Below, piece after piece: positions 22,595 to 31,635 of a stretch of 64,000 bases of DNA; positions within the stretch are counted from its first letter, which is position 1; the number at the start of each line of letters is the position of its first letter. Position numbers and translations under genes: made by a program. Below the pieces are notes generated by a model. The model did no database searches and had not been told where the DNA came from. It saw only the letters and a list, made by a program, of their open reading frames with translations. The DNA lies in NCBI RefSeq assembly GCF_000346755.1, contig NZ_ANNV01000101.1, forward strand, positions 100,718 to 164,717. Direction: 5' to 3'. This DNA comes from Pseudomonas sp. CBZ-4 (GTDB taxonomy: Bacteria; Pseudomonadota; Gammaproteobacteria; Pseudomonadales; Pseudomonadaceae).

Positions 22595-23701
22595 CTACGC
22601 GATACCCTTTGCGTTCTCAGCAGGCGCTTCCGCTTGATGCTTTTCGGCCCTTGCAGACCGTTGCTTTGCGGAAATGTAGTCGATGAATCGTTGTTCGACA
22701 GTAACGTGTATTGCGTATGACGCCACCAGAACTATCGTGAGATAGCTAAGTAGCTGGAAAGGCTGATTTACTTGCCAACCCATTTTGTAATACACCAGTA
22801 GCACGGTAGGGTGAATTAGGTATGCCGGGTACGAGATTTTCCCGAGGAAATCACCAACATTGTTTCGAGTTGCTTGGCACACAATGCCCTTGTTTGAAGA
22901 GAGCGAGAAAATGAATAGCGCGAAAAGAAATGGCGCTATGTAATCGTTTTCTCTGTTGTAGCTTGTGCTTGTGTACATGTAGATCATAGCAACAATGGAG
23001 AACACCTGAATTATAGATGCCTTTATGCTGCTTAGCGATTTTGCCGCGTCTGTTGTTGCTACTACGGCGCCAAGACTGAATCCGATAATGACACGGATAA
23101 AGCCATACGGAACTTCGCCGACCACCTTGTAATGCACGTCCATGAATTCAGGGCTGTGCCTGTTTATTATGACGACAAGAATAATCGAAAGTATTGTCAG
23201 GGCTGGTACAAGAATGTATCGAAAGCGATCCTTGAGTGCGTACATCAACGGAAAGAACAGAAGGCCTACCCAGAATTCTGCCGATATGCTCCAGCCAATT
23301 TTGACAGCGCTTATTGAAAATGCTGATGCGCTGTTGAAAGGAAAAAGCTGGGTCAGGGTTATTGTCTTGAAGACGTCGAATGAAGTAGGCCACGGGACAT
23401 AGCCGGTGATTTTCTTTACGATGAGTTCAATTATTACCGCAAGGAAGAATACCGGGAATATCCGGTATATACGTTTCTCGATAAAACCGGCGAACCACTG
23501 ATTGCCCTCAATTTTTGAGCGCAATATCGACTTGGTTAGGACGAAGCCACTCAGGACAAAGAAGAAGTCTACGGCCAGTACGAACGAGCGAGGTATTACA
23601 TCGCGCATCTGAGCAAAAAAGTAGAAGTGCCCTACGGCGACGATTATGGCGAATATCCCTCGAAAACAATCGAGCGAAACATTCCTCTGTTGCGGATTCA
23701 T
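22595..23701 (-). CDS. membrane O-acyltransferase (acyltransferase 3 family), probable serotype conversion
   Basis: A 368-residue integral membrane protein with about ten hydrophobic segments. The ATG at 23701 follows TGGAGAAATA; the ORF extends 31 codons further but without a plausible start. The N-terminal motif SLDCFRGIFAIIVAVGHFYF carries the conserved R-G and H of acyltransferase 3 proteins (OafA/YrhL type). They transfer acetyl groups to surface sugars. Temperate phages such as D3 alter the host O-antigen this way. Its AT-rich codon use differs sharply from the late genes and it lies beside the integrase, both usual for lysogenic conversion genes. The actual substrate cannot be read from the sequence. 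Confidence 0.85.
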   Translation of the reverse strand: MNPQQRNVSLDCFRGIFAIIVAVGHFYFFAQMRDVIPRSFVLAVDFFFVLSGFVLTKSILRSKIEGNQWFAGFIEKRIYRIFPVFFLAVIIELIVKKITGYVPWPTSFDVFKTITLTQLFPFNSASAFSISAVKIGWSISAEFWVGLLFFPLMYALKDRFRYILVPALTILSIILVVIINRHSPEFMDVHYKVVGEVPYGFIRVIIGFSLGAVVATTDAAKSLSSIKASIIQVFSIVAMIYMYTSTSYNRENDYIAPFLFALFIFSLSSNKGIVCQATRNNVGDFLGKISYPAYLIHPTVLLVYYKMGWQVNQPFQLLSYLTIVLVASYAIHVTVEQRFIDYISAKQRSARAEKHQAEAPAENAKGIA

Positions 23702-23854
23702 TATTTCTCCATTTTTTGTGTAGATCCGATCCGCGCATTGCGCCCAAGATCGCGGGCTAAAAACTCGCGGGCGACTGTACAGGCGGTGTGCCACTGGTGC
23801 AAGCGAAGGGGGTTGTGTTGGTCGGCAGGACGCCGGGGAGGGACGCTGTGCCCC

Positions 23855-25030
23855 TTATGAATTAATCGTGATGAGGTCCGCCCACTCTTGCATCATCGCC
23901 CTGCGCTGCTCCAGGTAGGAGGCGTGGTTGTAAACATCGCGGATAATGCTGGCGTCTGCATGCGCGAGCTGTCGCTCGATCCAGTCGCGATTATATCCCC
24001 TGTGGTTCATCTCGGTTGAGAACAGGTGCCTGAATCCATGCGGCGACTGTATTCCGGTGAGCCCACAGGAGTCCATGACGTTGTTGGCGTAGTTGGTCCC
24101 TATCGGCGCGGTGGGGGTGTTTCGATTGATGAATACATAGCGCTTTCCGCCCGTGATTGGCAGCATCCCTTCAAGAATGGCGATAGCCTGTGTGGACAGA
24201 GGCACAGAGTGGTCTCGCCGCATCTTCATCTTTGCGGATGGCGTCGTCCAGATCGCCGCATCGAGGTCTATCTCAGACCATTCGGCATGTCTTACTTCGC
24301 CTGGTCGCGAGGCGGTGTAGATCATCAACATAAAGGCCGCCTTCAGTTGATGCCCAGATGCGCAGTCGCGGATCGCGGCCATTGTGTTTGGCATCTCACT
24401 AAAAGGTAGGAATGGGTGCGGCTTGTGCTGGCCCATCTTCTCGGTCACGGCGTGCATCTCGGCGGTGGGATTCGCCTCGATGACGCCAGTAGCGATGGCA
24501 TAGCTGAACACCTGGCTCATGCGCTGGCGTACCTTCACGGCAGTAGCCACAGATCCACGCTTTTCCACCCGGCGAATCAGCGCAATGACATCGGCGCGCT
24601 TGATAGTATCGATCTGTCGATCGCCAAGCGTTGGCAGAACATCCAGCTCCATGGCATTGCTGATCACCCTGTAGGTGCCCGGCGAAATGCTCCCCTTCCT
24701 GAACGCCAGCCATTCGTCATAGACGCGACGGAAGGTTTGCCCGCCTGCCGCGATCATCCCGGCTTTCTTTTCCCTTCTTGAATCGCGCGGATCTACTCCA
24801 TTTGCGATGTCCTCTCGCGCCTCGTCTCTGCGTGCGCGCGCTTCCTTGAGGCCGGTCTCCGGGTAAGTCCCGATCGAGATGCGCACCTGCTTTCCAAGCC
24901 ATGTAAATCGGAAATGCCAACTCTTTACGCCGCTTTGAGCCACGTAGAGTGAAAGGCCAAGGGAGTCGGGGAGGGTGTATCCCTTTTCTTTGGGCTTTGC
25001 CTGCTTGGCTGCTGTGTCCGTGAGCGCCAC
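23855..25030 (-). CDS. prophage tyrosine integrase (DUF4102 arm-binding type)
   Basis: A 391-residue integrase, start GTG at 25030 (GGAG lies ten bases upstream). It has an N-terminal DUF4102 arm-binding domain (1-90, GLSLYVAQSGVKSWHFRFTW), a SAM-like core-binding domain (about 98-195) and the catalytic domain (205-391). Active-site residues: R242 in TASRPGEVRHAEW, H331 and R334 in HGFRHLF, H357 in QLAHAD, and tyrosine Y367 in VYNHASYLEQRRA. All are present, so it should be active. It is the rightmost prophage gene, and attachment sequences should lie just 5' of it. Confidence 0.92.
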   Translation of the reverse strand: MALTDTAAKQAKPKEKGYTLPDSLGLSLYVAQSGVKSWHFRFTWLGKQVRISIGTYPETGLKEARARRDEAREDIANGVDPRDSRREKKAGMIAAGGQTFRRVYDEWLAFRKGSISPGTYRVISNAMELDVLPTLGDRQIDTIKRADVIALIRRVEKRGSVATAVKVRQRMSQVFSYAIATGVIEANPTAEMHAVTEKMGQHKPHPFLPFSEMPNTMAAIRDCASGHQLKAAFMLMIYTASRPGEVRHAEWSEIDLDAAIWTTPSAKMKMRRDHSVPLSTQAIAILEGMLPITGGKRYVFINRNTPTAPIGTNYANNVMDSCGLTGIQSPHGFRHLFSTEMNHRGYNRDWIERQLAHADASIIRDVYNHASYLEQRRAMMQEWADLITINS

Positions 25031-25291
25031 TAGTACATTGCTCCGCGCGTTGATTTTTCGATGTACTGGATAATGTACTAACTGTTTTGCATTGGGAAGG
25101 TATTGAGTGGTACGCGGTGATACGCTTAACGCTACGAATTGCTGGCGATCATGGAGATTGTGATGCGAGGCGGTTTGTGGCGGGAGGCTACCGTGGAATT
25201 CTTGAAGATTTCCACAGTGTTTTCAGCTCGTTCAGGTATCTGGCAGGCGGCGAGTTTAACAGCTTGCTCCGTCGCCGCGCATACCACTGGG
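25031..25291. other. prophage right-end region with inverted repeats; attachment site expected here
   Basis: The stretch between the integrase start and the first chromosomal gene. TAGTACATT (25031-25039) and AATGTACTA (25072-25080) are a perfect nine-base inverted repeat, with a third ATGTACT at 25061-25067. These could be integrase arm sites or an operator over the integrase promoter. No tRNA or tmRNA end is present, so the core site is not a tRNA. The exact junction cannot be set because the left end lies outside the window. Confidence 0.45.
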
Positions 25292-26371
25292 TCAAAGGGC
25301 TTGCAGGTGTTCTCCCAACTGGCCGTTGTCGGCCAACGCGAGAAACTCCTCCCCCAGGCGCTGGCTCTCGCTCATTGCGGTTTGCCAGTACTTGTTGCGG
25401 CTGGCGTCATCGCCGAGGAAGCGCTTGAAGTCACTGCGGTCCGGCAGTTTGCCGTGGGGCAGGCGCGCCAGGTAGTCCCTGGACGGCGCGAGCAGCAGCA
25501 CGTCCTGCAAACCCTGTTGATTGCTGCGGCGCCACGGCAGGCCCTTGTCGAACCAGCCGGGGATGACCCGGTCGGTGAAATGCGGGTACAGCACGATGTC
25601 GTCGCCGTGGTAGGGCAGGTCGAGGTGGTAGTCCAGCAGGCCGCCATCTCGGTAGGTGCCCGCGCCGGCGCCGGGCAGGTCGCGCACGCCTTGCATCACC
25701 ATGGGGATCGAACCGGAGGCCAGCAGGGCCTGGCGCAGGTTGCCGGGCGCCAGGGCGAGGAAGCGTGACGGGAAGTCCGTCAACGGGTGCACCGGGGGCG
25801 GCTGGCGTGGGTCGTGGATGATCAGCCGCTCGAAATGCCGCGCCAGCCGCGCGCGGCCCCGCAGGTTGTCGGCAATCACCGATGACAGGCCCAGGCCCAG
25901 GCGACCCCGGTGATCATCGGCGAGCAGGCCATGGCTTTTGACCACCATGATGTTCAGGCGATAGTCCGGGTTGTCCAGCACCCGTGCATCACGGCCGGCC
26001 AGCAGGTCGTCGAGCATGCGTTGGCAGCTCTGGGTGACCTCGGCCATGGTCACGCCTTTGGCAAAACGCTGTTCGTTGTACAGGCGGCCGAGGTCAAGCA
26101 GGCCTTGCACGGGGTCGGGCAGGCAGGCACTGGCAAACCGCCAGGAGCCGATGGACGCGCCGATCAGCGCGCGTTCCCGTGGCGCGCGGGGCAGCCAGTC
26201 GCCGAACAGGGCCAGGTCCAGGCCCTGGATGCCCAACGCCTTGGGCCCGCCGGCCGCGCCGGGGAGGATGCCGACATCGGCCGGCTTCAGGCCTTGTTCG
26301 CGAATGCGCGCAAAGGCCCGTTTGCCGGCCTTGAGCGTCAGCGCGGGAAACTTGATGTGGATGGCTGTCAT
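25292..26371 (-). CDS. patatin-like phospholipase family protein
   Basis: A 359-residue cytosolic lipid acyl hydrolase-like protein. The oxyanion loop is GAAGGPKA (residues 38-45), the nucleophile S73 lies in GASIGSW (G-x-S-x-G), and the catalytic aspartate D242 is in YRDGGLLDYH, so the Ser-Asp dyad is complete. It is the first chromosomal gene beyond the prophage, reads toward it, and is divergent from the PepSY operon. Substrate is unknown. The last three codons lie about 260 bases from the integrase start, so the prophage did not disrupt it. Confidence 0.8.
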   Translation of the reverse strand: MTAIHIKFPALTLKAGKRAFARIREQGLKPADVGILPGAAGGPKALGIQGLDLALFGDWLPRAPRERALIGASIGSWRFASACLPDPVQGLLDLGRLYNEQRFAKGVTMAEVTQSCQRMLDDLLAGRDARVLDNPDYRLNIMVVKSHGLLADDHRGRLGLGLSSVIADNLRGRARLARHFERLIIHDPRQPPPVHPLTDFPSRFLALAPGNLRQALLASGSIPMVMQGVRDLPGAGAGTYRDGGLLDYHLDLPYHGDDIVLYPHFTDRVIPGWFDKGLPWRRSNQQGLQDVLLLAPSRDYLARLPHGKLPDRSDFKRFLGDDASRNKYWQTAMSESQRLGEEFLALADNGQLGEHLQAL

Positions 26372-26420
26372 ACCGGTCTCTGTGGCAGCAGGGGTTGGGG
26401 CAAGAATGCCATGGTGGCAA

Positions 26421-26436
26421 TTCAGTTTCAGTTAAG
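26421..26436 (+). promoter_or_regulatory. direct-repeat box TTCAG-N6-TTAAG, candidate BqsR/PmrA-type binding site
   Basis: TTCAG (26421-26425), six bases, then TTAAG (26432-26436). The known BqsR site of P. aeruginosa is TTAAG-N6-TTAAG, so this has one mismatch in the first half. It is 55 bases before the first PepSY gene and suits autoregulation by the operon's response regulator. Confidence 0.5.
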
Positions 26437-26491
26437 TTGCAGCGGTTACGGTGGCCGGCGTAGGAAAAATATCCTGAAACGGAGACTCATC

Positions 26492-26794
26492 ATGAAGCGC
26501 CTCACAGCGCTGGTCACCGCCAGTATCATGGCGTCTCTGGCGCCACAGGCCTGGGCAGTGGACCCCGACAAGCCGCTGAAATTACCCGGCACTGTTACTA
26601 TTGTCGCCTTTGATCAGCTGGAAGCCACGGCCCTGGCCCTGCATCCTGGCTCGACGCTGCTGGATACCGACCTGGATGAGGAGTATGGCAAGTACCTCTA
26701 CCAAGTCGAACTGGAAGATGCCAACGGCATCGAGTGGGAAGTTGAATTGGACGCGCTCACCGGGCAGGTTCTCAAGAATCATCAGGAAACCTAA
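26492..26794 (+). CDS. periplasmic PepSY-domain protein
   Basis: A 100-residue exported protein. The ATG at 26492 follows ACGGAGACTCATC; a much longer frame upstream is an antisense shadow. The signal peptide MKRLTALVTASIMASLAPQA ends at AWA, leaving about 77 residues. The mature part is a single PepSY-like domain with LDTDLDEEYGKYLYQVELED and the ending ALTGQVLKNHQET. It shares a one-base overlap (TAATG) with a second PepSY gene, followed by regulator and kinase genes. PepSY proteins in such operons are thought to modulate the sensor or handle metals. Confidence 0.8.
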   Translation: MKRLTALVTASIMASLAPQAWAVDPDKPLKLPGTVTIVAFDQLEATALALHPGSTLLDTDLDEEYGKYLYQVELEDANGIEWEVELDALTGQVLKNHQET

Positions 26795-27105
26795 TGAAGG
26801 TAAATCTACGTGCCGGCAGTCGAATCGCGTTGGTGCTCCTGGCTTTTTGCTCAAGCCTGGCGGCCCGTGACCTCGATCAGGACGAAGCCTTTGCATTGCG
26901 CCAGCAAGGGGTGATCCTGTCTTTGGAACGGCTGTTGGACCAAGCCATGGCGCGCCACCCGGGCGCCCGGTTATTGGAGGCCGAGCTTGAGAAGAAGCAC
27001 GGCCAGTATGCCTATGAAGTGGAACTGGTCACCGCCGAAGGCGTGGTGCGAGAGATCAAGCTTGACGCGACCACGGGTGCGTTGATCAAAGATGAGGAAG
27101 ACTGA
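26794..27105 (+). CDS. second PepSY-domain protein of the operon
   Basis: A 103-residue exported protein with an N-terminal hydrophobic signal (residues 8-22, [15 protein letters not shown]). The PepSY domain covers about 38-100, with [20 protein letters not shown] and the closing [12 protein letters not shown]. The same D/E-K-x-G-x-Y-x-Y-E/Q-V-E-L pattern is seen in the previous gene, so the two are paralogues. Start and stop overlap both neighbours by one base, showing tight coupling with the response regulator. Confidence 0.8.
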   Translation: MKVNLRAGSRIALVLLAFCSSLAARDLDQDEAFALRQQGVILSLERLLDQAMARHPGARLLEAELEKKHGQYAYEVELVTAEGVVREIKLDATTGALIKDEED

Positions 27106-27773
27106 TGCGCCTGCTGCTGGTGGAAGACAACGTACCCTTGGCCGATGAACTGCTGGCCGGCCTGCAACGCCAGGGCTACGCCGTCGATTGGCTGGCCGAC
27201 GGGCGCGACGCGGTGTACCAGGGCCGCAGCGAACCCTATGACCTGATCATCCTCGACCTCGGTCTGCCGGGCCTGCCTGGGCTTGACGTGCTGGCGCAGT
27301 GGCGCGCCGCCGCGCTGGCCATCCCGGTACTGGTGCTCACCGCCCGTGATTCCTGGGCCGAGCGCATCGAAGGGCTCAAGGCGGGCGCGGATGATTACCT
27401 GAGCAAACCCTTTCACCCGGAAGAACTGTACTTGCGCATCCAGGCGTTGTTGCGCCGCTCCCACGGTCAGGCCAACCAGCCCACCCTGCAAGCGGCCGGC
27501 CTGCATCTGGATGAAGGGCGCCAGTGTGTGCTGCGCGATGGTGCGGAAATCCAGCTGACCGCCGCCGAATTCCGCCTGCTGCGCTATTTCATGCTGCACC
27601 CCGAGCAGATCCTGTCGAAAAGCCATCTGGCTGAACACCTGTATGACGGCGAAACCGAGCGCGACTCCAACGTGCTGGAGGTCCACGTCAACCACCTGCG
27701 CCGCAAGCTGGGTCGCAGTGTGATCGAAACCCGCCGTGGCCAGGGCTACCGGTTTGGCGCCAGCCCCGCATGA
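27105..27773 (+). CDS. bqsR: OmpR/PhoB-family response regulator, BqsR-like
   Basis: A 222-residue regulator. The receiver domain (1-115) has phospho-acceptor D51 in IILDLGLPG, and T-A-R-D and K-P-F motifs ([18 protein letters not shown]). The C-terminal winged helix (about 128-218) has [15 protein letters not shown] and RGQGYRF. It overlaps the kinase gene by four bases. The PepSY-regulator-kinase order followed by a divergent dCache chemoreceptor resembles, from memory, the P. aeruginosa bqsR/bqsS-tlpQ region, and the upstream TTAAG-type repeat fits. The symbol is a proposal based on synteny. Confidence 0.7.
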   Translation: MRLLLVEDNVPLADELLAGLQRQGYAVDWLADGRDAVYQGRSEPYDLIILDLGLPGLPGLDVLAQWRAAALAIPVLVLTARDSWAERIEGLKAGADDYLSKPFHPEELYLRIQALLRRSHGQANQPTLQAAGLHLDEGRQCVLRDGAEIQLTAAEFRLLRYFMLHPEQILSKSHLAEHLYDGETERDSNVLEVHVNHLRRKLGRSVIETRRGQGYRFGASPA

Positions 27774-29092
27774 GGTCGATTCAACGGCGCCTGAGCCTGG
27801 GGCTGATCAGCGTGATGGTGATCGTCGGCATCGCCCTGGCGCAAACCAGTCTGTGGTTGTTCGAAACCGGTTTGCAGCGTTATCTGGAAGCGGGCCTGCG
27901 CAACGACAACGAGAGCCTGCTGGTGGCGCTGGTGCGCGGCCCAGACGGTTTGCAGTTGCATGAGAAGCGCCTGTCGCCGGCGTATCAGCGCCCGTTTTCC
28001 GGGCACTATTTCCGTATCGATTTTGCCGACAAGCATTGGCGCTCCCGCTCGCTGTGGGACCAGGATCTGCCGTATCTGCCTGAGGCTGGGCTCAAGGGCA
28101 ACCTGCAACTGGGCCCGGAAGGCCAGCAACTGCTGGTGCTGCGTGAGGACTACAAGCGCTTCGGCCAGGCGATTTCCATCAGCGTGGCCCAGGACTACAC
28201 GCCGGTGCGCGAAAGCTTTCGCCTGATGCGTCAGATCGGTCTGGTGCTGGGCCTGGCGGCACTGCTGCTGGTGCTGGTATTGCAACGGGTGACCGTGCGC
28301 CGGGCCTTGCGTCCGTTGGAAACCGCACGTAACCAGATCGCCCAGCTGCAACAAGGCCAGCGCTCACAGCTCGACACCCAGGTGCCGCTGGAGCTGGAGC
28401 CGCTGGTGGCGCAGATCAACCACTTGCTGGCGCACACCGAAGACAGCCTCAAGCGCTCGCGCAACGCCCTGGGCAACCTGGGCCATGCCCTGAAAACCCC
28501 GCTGGCGGTGCTGTTGAGTGTGGCCTCCAGCGAACAACTCAAGGACCATCCCGAACTGGCCAAGCTGTTGCGCGACCAATTGGAGCAGGTGCAACAGCGC
28601 CTCGGCCGTGAACTCAACCGCGCCCGCCTGGCCGGTGAAACCTTGCCCGGCGCCTTGTTCGACTGCGAGAAGGAGTTGCCGAGCCTGCTGGCCACGTTGA
28701 ACATGATCCACGGCGAACACCTGGACCTGAGCTACCACGCAGCGCCCGGCCTGCAACTGCCGTGGGACCGTGCCGACCTGCTGGAATTGCTGGGGAACCT
28801 GTTGGACAACGCCTGCAAATGGGCGGATGCCGACGTGCGTTTGAGCGTCAGCGAAACCGAGCGCTGTTACTTGCTGGAAGTGGAAGACGACGGCCCCGGA
28901 ATCCCCGAAACCCAGCGCGACCAGGTGTTCAGCCGTGGCACGCGCCTGGACGAACAGATCGATGGCCATGGCCTGGGGTTGGGGATCGTGCGGGATATCG
29001 TCGAGGTGTGGGGCGGGGTGTTGCAGTTGCAGGAAAGCGAGTTGGGCGGGCTCAAGGTGCTGATCGAACTGCCCAAGCGCCAGAACGGATAA
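27770..29092 (+). CDS. bqsS: sensor histidine kinase, BqsS-like
   Basis: A 440-residue membrane kinase. Membrane segments at about 8-28 and 152-172 enclose a 120-residue periplasmic sensor. Then come HAMP-like sequence, the H-box [15 protein letters not shown] (phosphorylated H239), the N-box [13 protein letters not shown], and G-boxes EDDGPGIPE and GLGLGIVRD. All kinase motifs are intact. BqsS of P. aeruginosa senses Fe(II) through a periplasmic RExxE motif; here the only similar site is LREDYK (R-E-x-x-K), so the ligand may differ. The stop is followed by a REPIN. Confidence 0.75.
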   Translation: MRSIQRRLSLGLISVMVIVGIALAQTSLWLFETGLQRYLEAGLRNDNESLLVALVRGPDGLQLHEKRLSPAYQRPFSGHYFRIDFADKHWRSRSLWDQDLPYLPEAGLKGNLQLGPEGQQLLVLREDYKRFGQAISISVAQDYTPVRESFRLMRQIGLVLGLAALLLVLVLQRVTVRRALRPLETARNQIAQLQQGQRSQLDTQVPLELEPLVAQINHLLAHTEDSLKRSRNALGNLGHALKTPLAVLLSVASSEQLKDHPELAKLLRDQLEQVQQRLGRELNRARLAGETLPGALFDCEKELPSLLATLNMIHGEHLDLSYHAAPGLQLPWDRADLLELLGNLLDNACKWADADVRLSVSETERCYLLEVEDDGPGIPETQRDQVFSRGTRLDEQIDGHGLGLGIVRDIVEVWGGVLQLQESELGGLKVLIELPKRQNG

Positions 29093-29106
29093 AACACTGA
29101 TCAAAC

Positions 29107-29193
29107 TGTGGGAGCTGGCTTGCCTGCGATGGCATCAACTCAGTTTGTCTGATGTACCGAGTTGACTGCATCGCAGGCAAGCCAGCTCCCACA
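29107..29193. repeat. REPIN-like inverted repeat
   Basis: TGTGGGAGCTGGCTTGCCTG at 29107 and its reverse complement ending at 29193 enclose about 35 bases. This is the widespread intergenic repeat of fluorescent pseudomonads. It lies between convergent kinase and chemoreceptor genes. Confidence 0.85.
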
Positions 29194-29246
29194 CAAGCCA
29201 GCTCCCGCATTAGATCTGCTTAAGGATCAGGGCCGGTGTCGCTCAT

Positions 29247-31394
29247 TCAGACCCGGAACTGGTCCATCAACCCCTGTTGCTGATTCGCCAGGCTGTTCAA
29301 CGCCTGGCTCACCCGCGCCGATTCATTGGCTTGCTCCGACAGCGACTCGGTCACATCGCGAATGGTCGCCACGTTGCTGTTGATCTCTTCGGCCACGGCG
29401 CTTTGTTCTTCGGCGGCGCTGGCGATCTGCAGGTTCATGTCGCTGATCACCGTGACCGCCTCGCCGATCTGGCGCAGGGCGGTGACGGCCTGGCCGACTT
29501 GTTCGACGCTGCCCTGGGCCTGGCGATAGCTGTTGCCCATGGAGCCCACCACTTCCTCGGTGCCGCTTTGCAGGTGTTCGATCACCAGGCGGGTTTCTTC
29601 CACCGATTCCTGGGTGCGGCGTGCCAGGTTGCGCACTTCATCGGCGACTACCGCAAAACCACGACCGGCTTCACCGGCGCGGGCGGCTTCGATGGCGGCG
29701 TTGAGGGCCAGCAGGTTGGTCTGCTCGGCAATGCCGCGAATCACTTCGAGCACCGAGCCGATTTTCTCGCTGTTGGCGGCCAAGCCTTCGACCTGGGCCA
29801 TGGCGGTGCTCATGTCGGCCGCCAGGTTGCCAATGTTGGTGGTGGTGCGATCGATCACGGTCAGGCCTTCGCGGGTGGCCTGGTCGGCGTCGCGAGCGGC
29901 CTGTGCGGCTTGGGCCGCGCTGCGGGCGACGTCCTGGGCAGTGGCGCTCATTTCATGGGAGGCGGTGGCCACCTGGTCGACCTGGCGATACTGCTGCTCC
30001 ATGCCGGCGCTGGTTTGCGTGGCAATCGCGGCGGATTGGTCGGCGGTGCCACGGGCGTCCTGCACCGAGCGCTTCACTTCGGCGATGATCGGTTGCAGTT
30101 TGTCGAGGAAGCGGTTGAACCAGCCGGCCAGTTGGCCCAGCTCGTCCTGTTTGTCGTAGGCCAGGCGGCGGGTCAGGTCGCCTTCGCCGCTGGCGATGTC
30201 TTCGAGCATGTGCGCCACGCCGAGGATCGGCCGGGTCACGCTGCGGGCCATCAGCCACACCAGGATCAGGCCGACGACCGCCGCCAGCAAGCCCAGGCCC
30301 AGCTCCAGCAGGGTGCCCCGGGCATTGTCGGCATCCAGTTGGGTTTTCAGCGCCTCGGCGGGTGCGACCAGGACTTTTTCCGGCACATCCAGCAACACGC
30401 CCCACAATTTGCCATCGGGGATCGGCGCGAAGGGCGCGAGCACCTTGAGCTGATGCTCGGTGCGCAGGCTGCGGATCTGTGTGCCGCTGGACAAGAAGCC
30501 GATCAGTTGCGCGCCGCTGGTGGTGTCGACCTGGTCCAGGCGCTGGCTGAGCTTGCTCGCATCCGGGCTGTAGCCGGCGAGCACGCCGGTGGGGCTGAGG
30601 ATGCTGACTTGGGTCTGGCCGTCGTACAGCTTGCGGCTGGCCTGCTGGCTCACGGCCTGCAGGCTGTTGAGGTTGATGTCCACCGACAGCGAAGCGATGA
30701 CTTTGCCGTTTGCCATCAGCGGGAACACGATGCTGGTCATCAGCACGTTTTGCCCGTTGATCACATAGAAGTAGGGTTCGATCACACACGGCTTGAGCGT
30801 GGTGCGCGGGCAGGTGAACCAGGCGTTGGCCTTTTCACCGCTGGGGCCGACGCTGGTGTCGGCCATGTCGCTTTCCGGCAGGGCCATCGACTCCAGTTTG
30901 CCAGGGGTCGGCTGCGACCAGTAGAGGGCGAAGCGGCCCTTGTCGTTGCTGCCCAGCTCGGCCTGGTTGGCGAACAGTTCGTCCTTGCCGTCCAGCGCGT
31001 TGGCTTCGAAGACCAGGGACAAACCGAGCAGGTCCGGGTTGGCCTGCAAGGCGGCCTTGACCTGACGGGTCAGGTCTTCGCGGGTGTCGAAGGCGTCAAG
31101 GAAGCGCTTTTCCGCCTGCTCGCGCAAGAACAGCACCTGGCGTGAAAAGCCATGACCATATTGATAGGCGTCCATGAACTGGCGACGAATGCCCAGCGCC
31201 TGGCCTTCACCCTGGGCCTCGATGCGCGCCTGGGCGGCTTCGTCGAGCATCTGCATGCTTGACGCCTTGACCTGCGTGGAACTCTGCTCCATGCGATACA
31301 GCGACAGACCCACCAGCAGGGTCACGATTCCCAGCAGGCAAAGGCCGGCGAGCAGGGTGATTTTCCATTGAATGGACAGCTGTCTGAGGGACAT
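29247..31394 (-). CDS. methyl-accepting chemotaxis protein with dCache domain, TlpQ-like
   Basis: A 715-residue chemoreceptor. Membrane segment 1 is about 11-31, the periplasmic double-Cache domain about 40-360, membrane segment 2 about 375-395, then HAMP (about 396-450). The signalling domain has the conserved tip [20 protein letters not shown] near residue 560. Length and layout match TlpQ of P. aeruginosa (histamine/polyamine receptor), which from memory also lies next to the bqsRS genes. The ligand is therefore a guess and the symbol is left empty. The C-terminal end lacks a CheR-tethering pentapeptide. Confidence 0.85.
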   Translation of the reverse strand: MSLRQLSIQWKITLLAGLCLLGIVTLLVGLSLYRMEQSSTQVKASSMQMLDEAAQARIEAQGEGQALGIRRQFMDAYQYGHGFSRQVLFLREQAEKRFLDAFDTREDLTRQVKAALQANPDLLGLSLVFEANALDGKDELFANQAELGSNDKGRFALYWSQPTPGKLESMALPESDMADTSVGPSGEKANAWFTCPRTTLKPCVIEPYFYVINGQNVLMTSIVFPLMANGKVIASLSVDINLNSLQAVSQQASRKLYDGQTQVSILSPTGVLAGYSPDASKLSQRLDQVDTTSGAQLIGFLSSGTQIRSLRTEHQLKVLAPFAPIPDGKLWGVLLDVPEKVLVAPAEALKTQLDADNARGTLLELGLGLLAAVVGLILVWLMARSVTRPILGVAHMLEDIASGEGDLTRRLAYDKQDELGQLAGWFNRFLDKLQPIIAEVKRSVQDARGTADQSAAIATQTSAGMEQQYRQVDQVATASHEMSATAQDVARSAAQAAQAARDADQATREGLTVIDRTTTNIGNLAADMSTAMAQVEGLAANSEKIGSVLEVIRGIAEQTNLLALNAAIEAARAGEAGRGFAVVADEVRNLARRTQESVEETRLVIEHLQSGTEEVVGSMGNSYRQAQGSVEQVGQAVTALRQIGEAVTVISDMNLQIASAAEEQSAVAEEINSNVATIRDVTESLSEQANESARVSQALNSLANQQQGLMDQFRV

Positions 31395-31635
31395 CGAGGA
31401 GCATCCTTAACCTGAAAACACAGTGAATCAGGTTATCGGCCGCTGTTTAAGATTCTTTATTATTTAAACGTTCAATTGAATGCTCAAAGCGACGCCGTTT
31501 TTTGACATGCAGCCCTGCCTGCGGCAAAGTGCGCGCCCTCTAATAAGACCTCCTTCAAGCCTGCACGCTGGCAGCCGCCTTTGGCCTGCCCTGGCGCAGG
31601 CATGCCTGTTTTTTATGTTTCTGCTTGAGGTATCC

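Noticed and set aside
25910..26794. 294-codon frame covering the first PepSY gene
   Set aside because: Only its last 100 codons from ATG 26492 look like protein with a signal peptide and ribosome site; the rest is antisense to the patatin-like gene.
29277..31145. 622-codon frame opposite the chemoreceptor
   Set aside because: It is the antisense of a well-supported chemoreceptor. Its product is Gly/His/Gln-rich low-complexity, as expected from GC-rich antisense frames.
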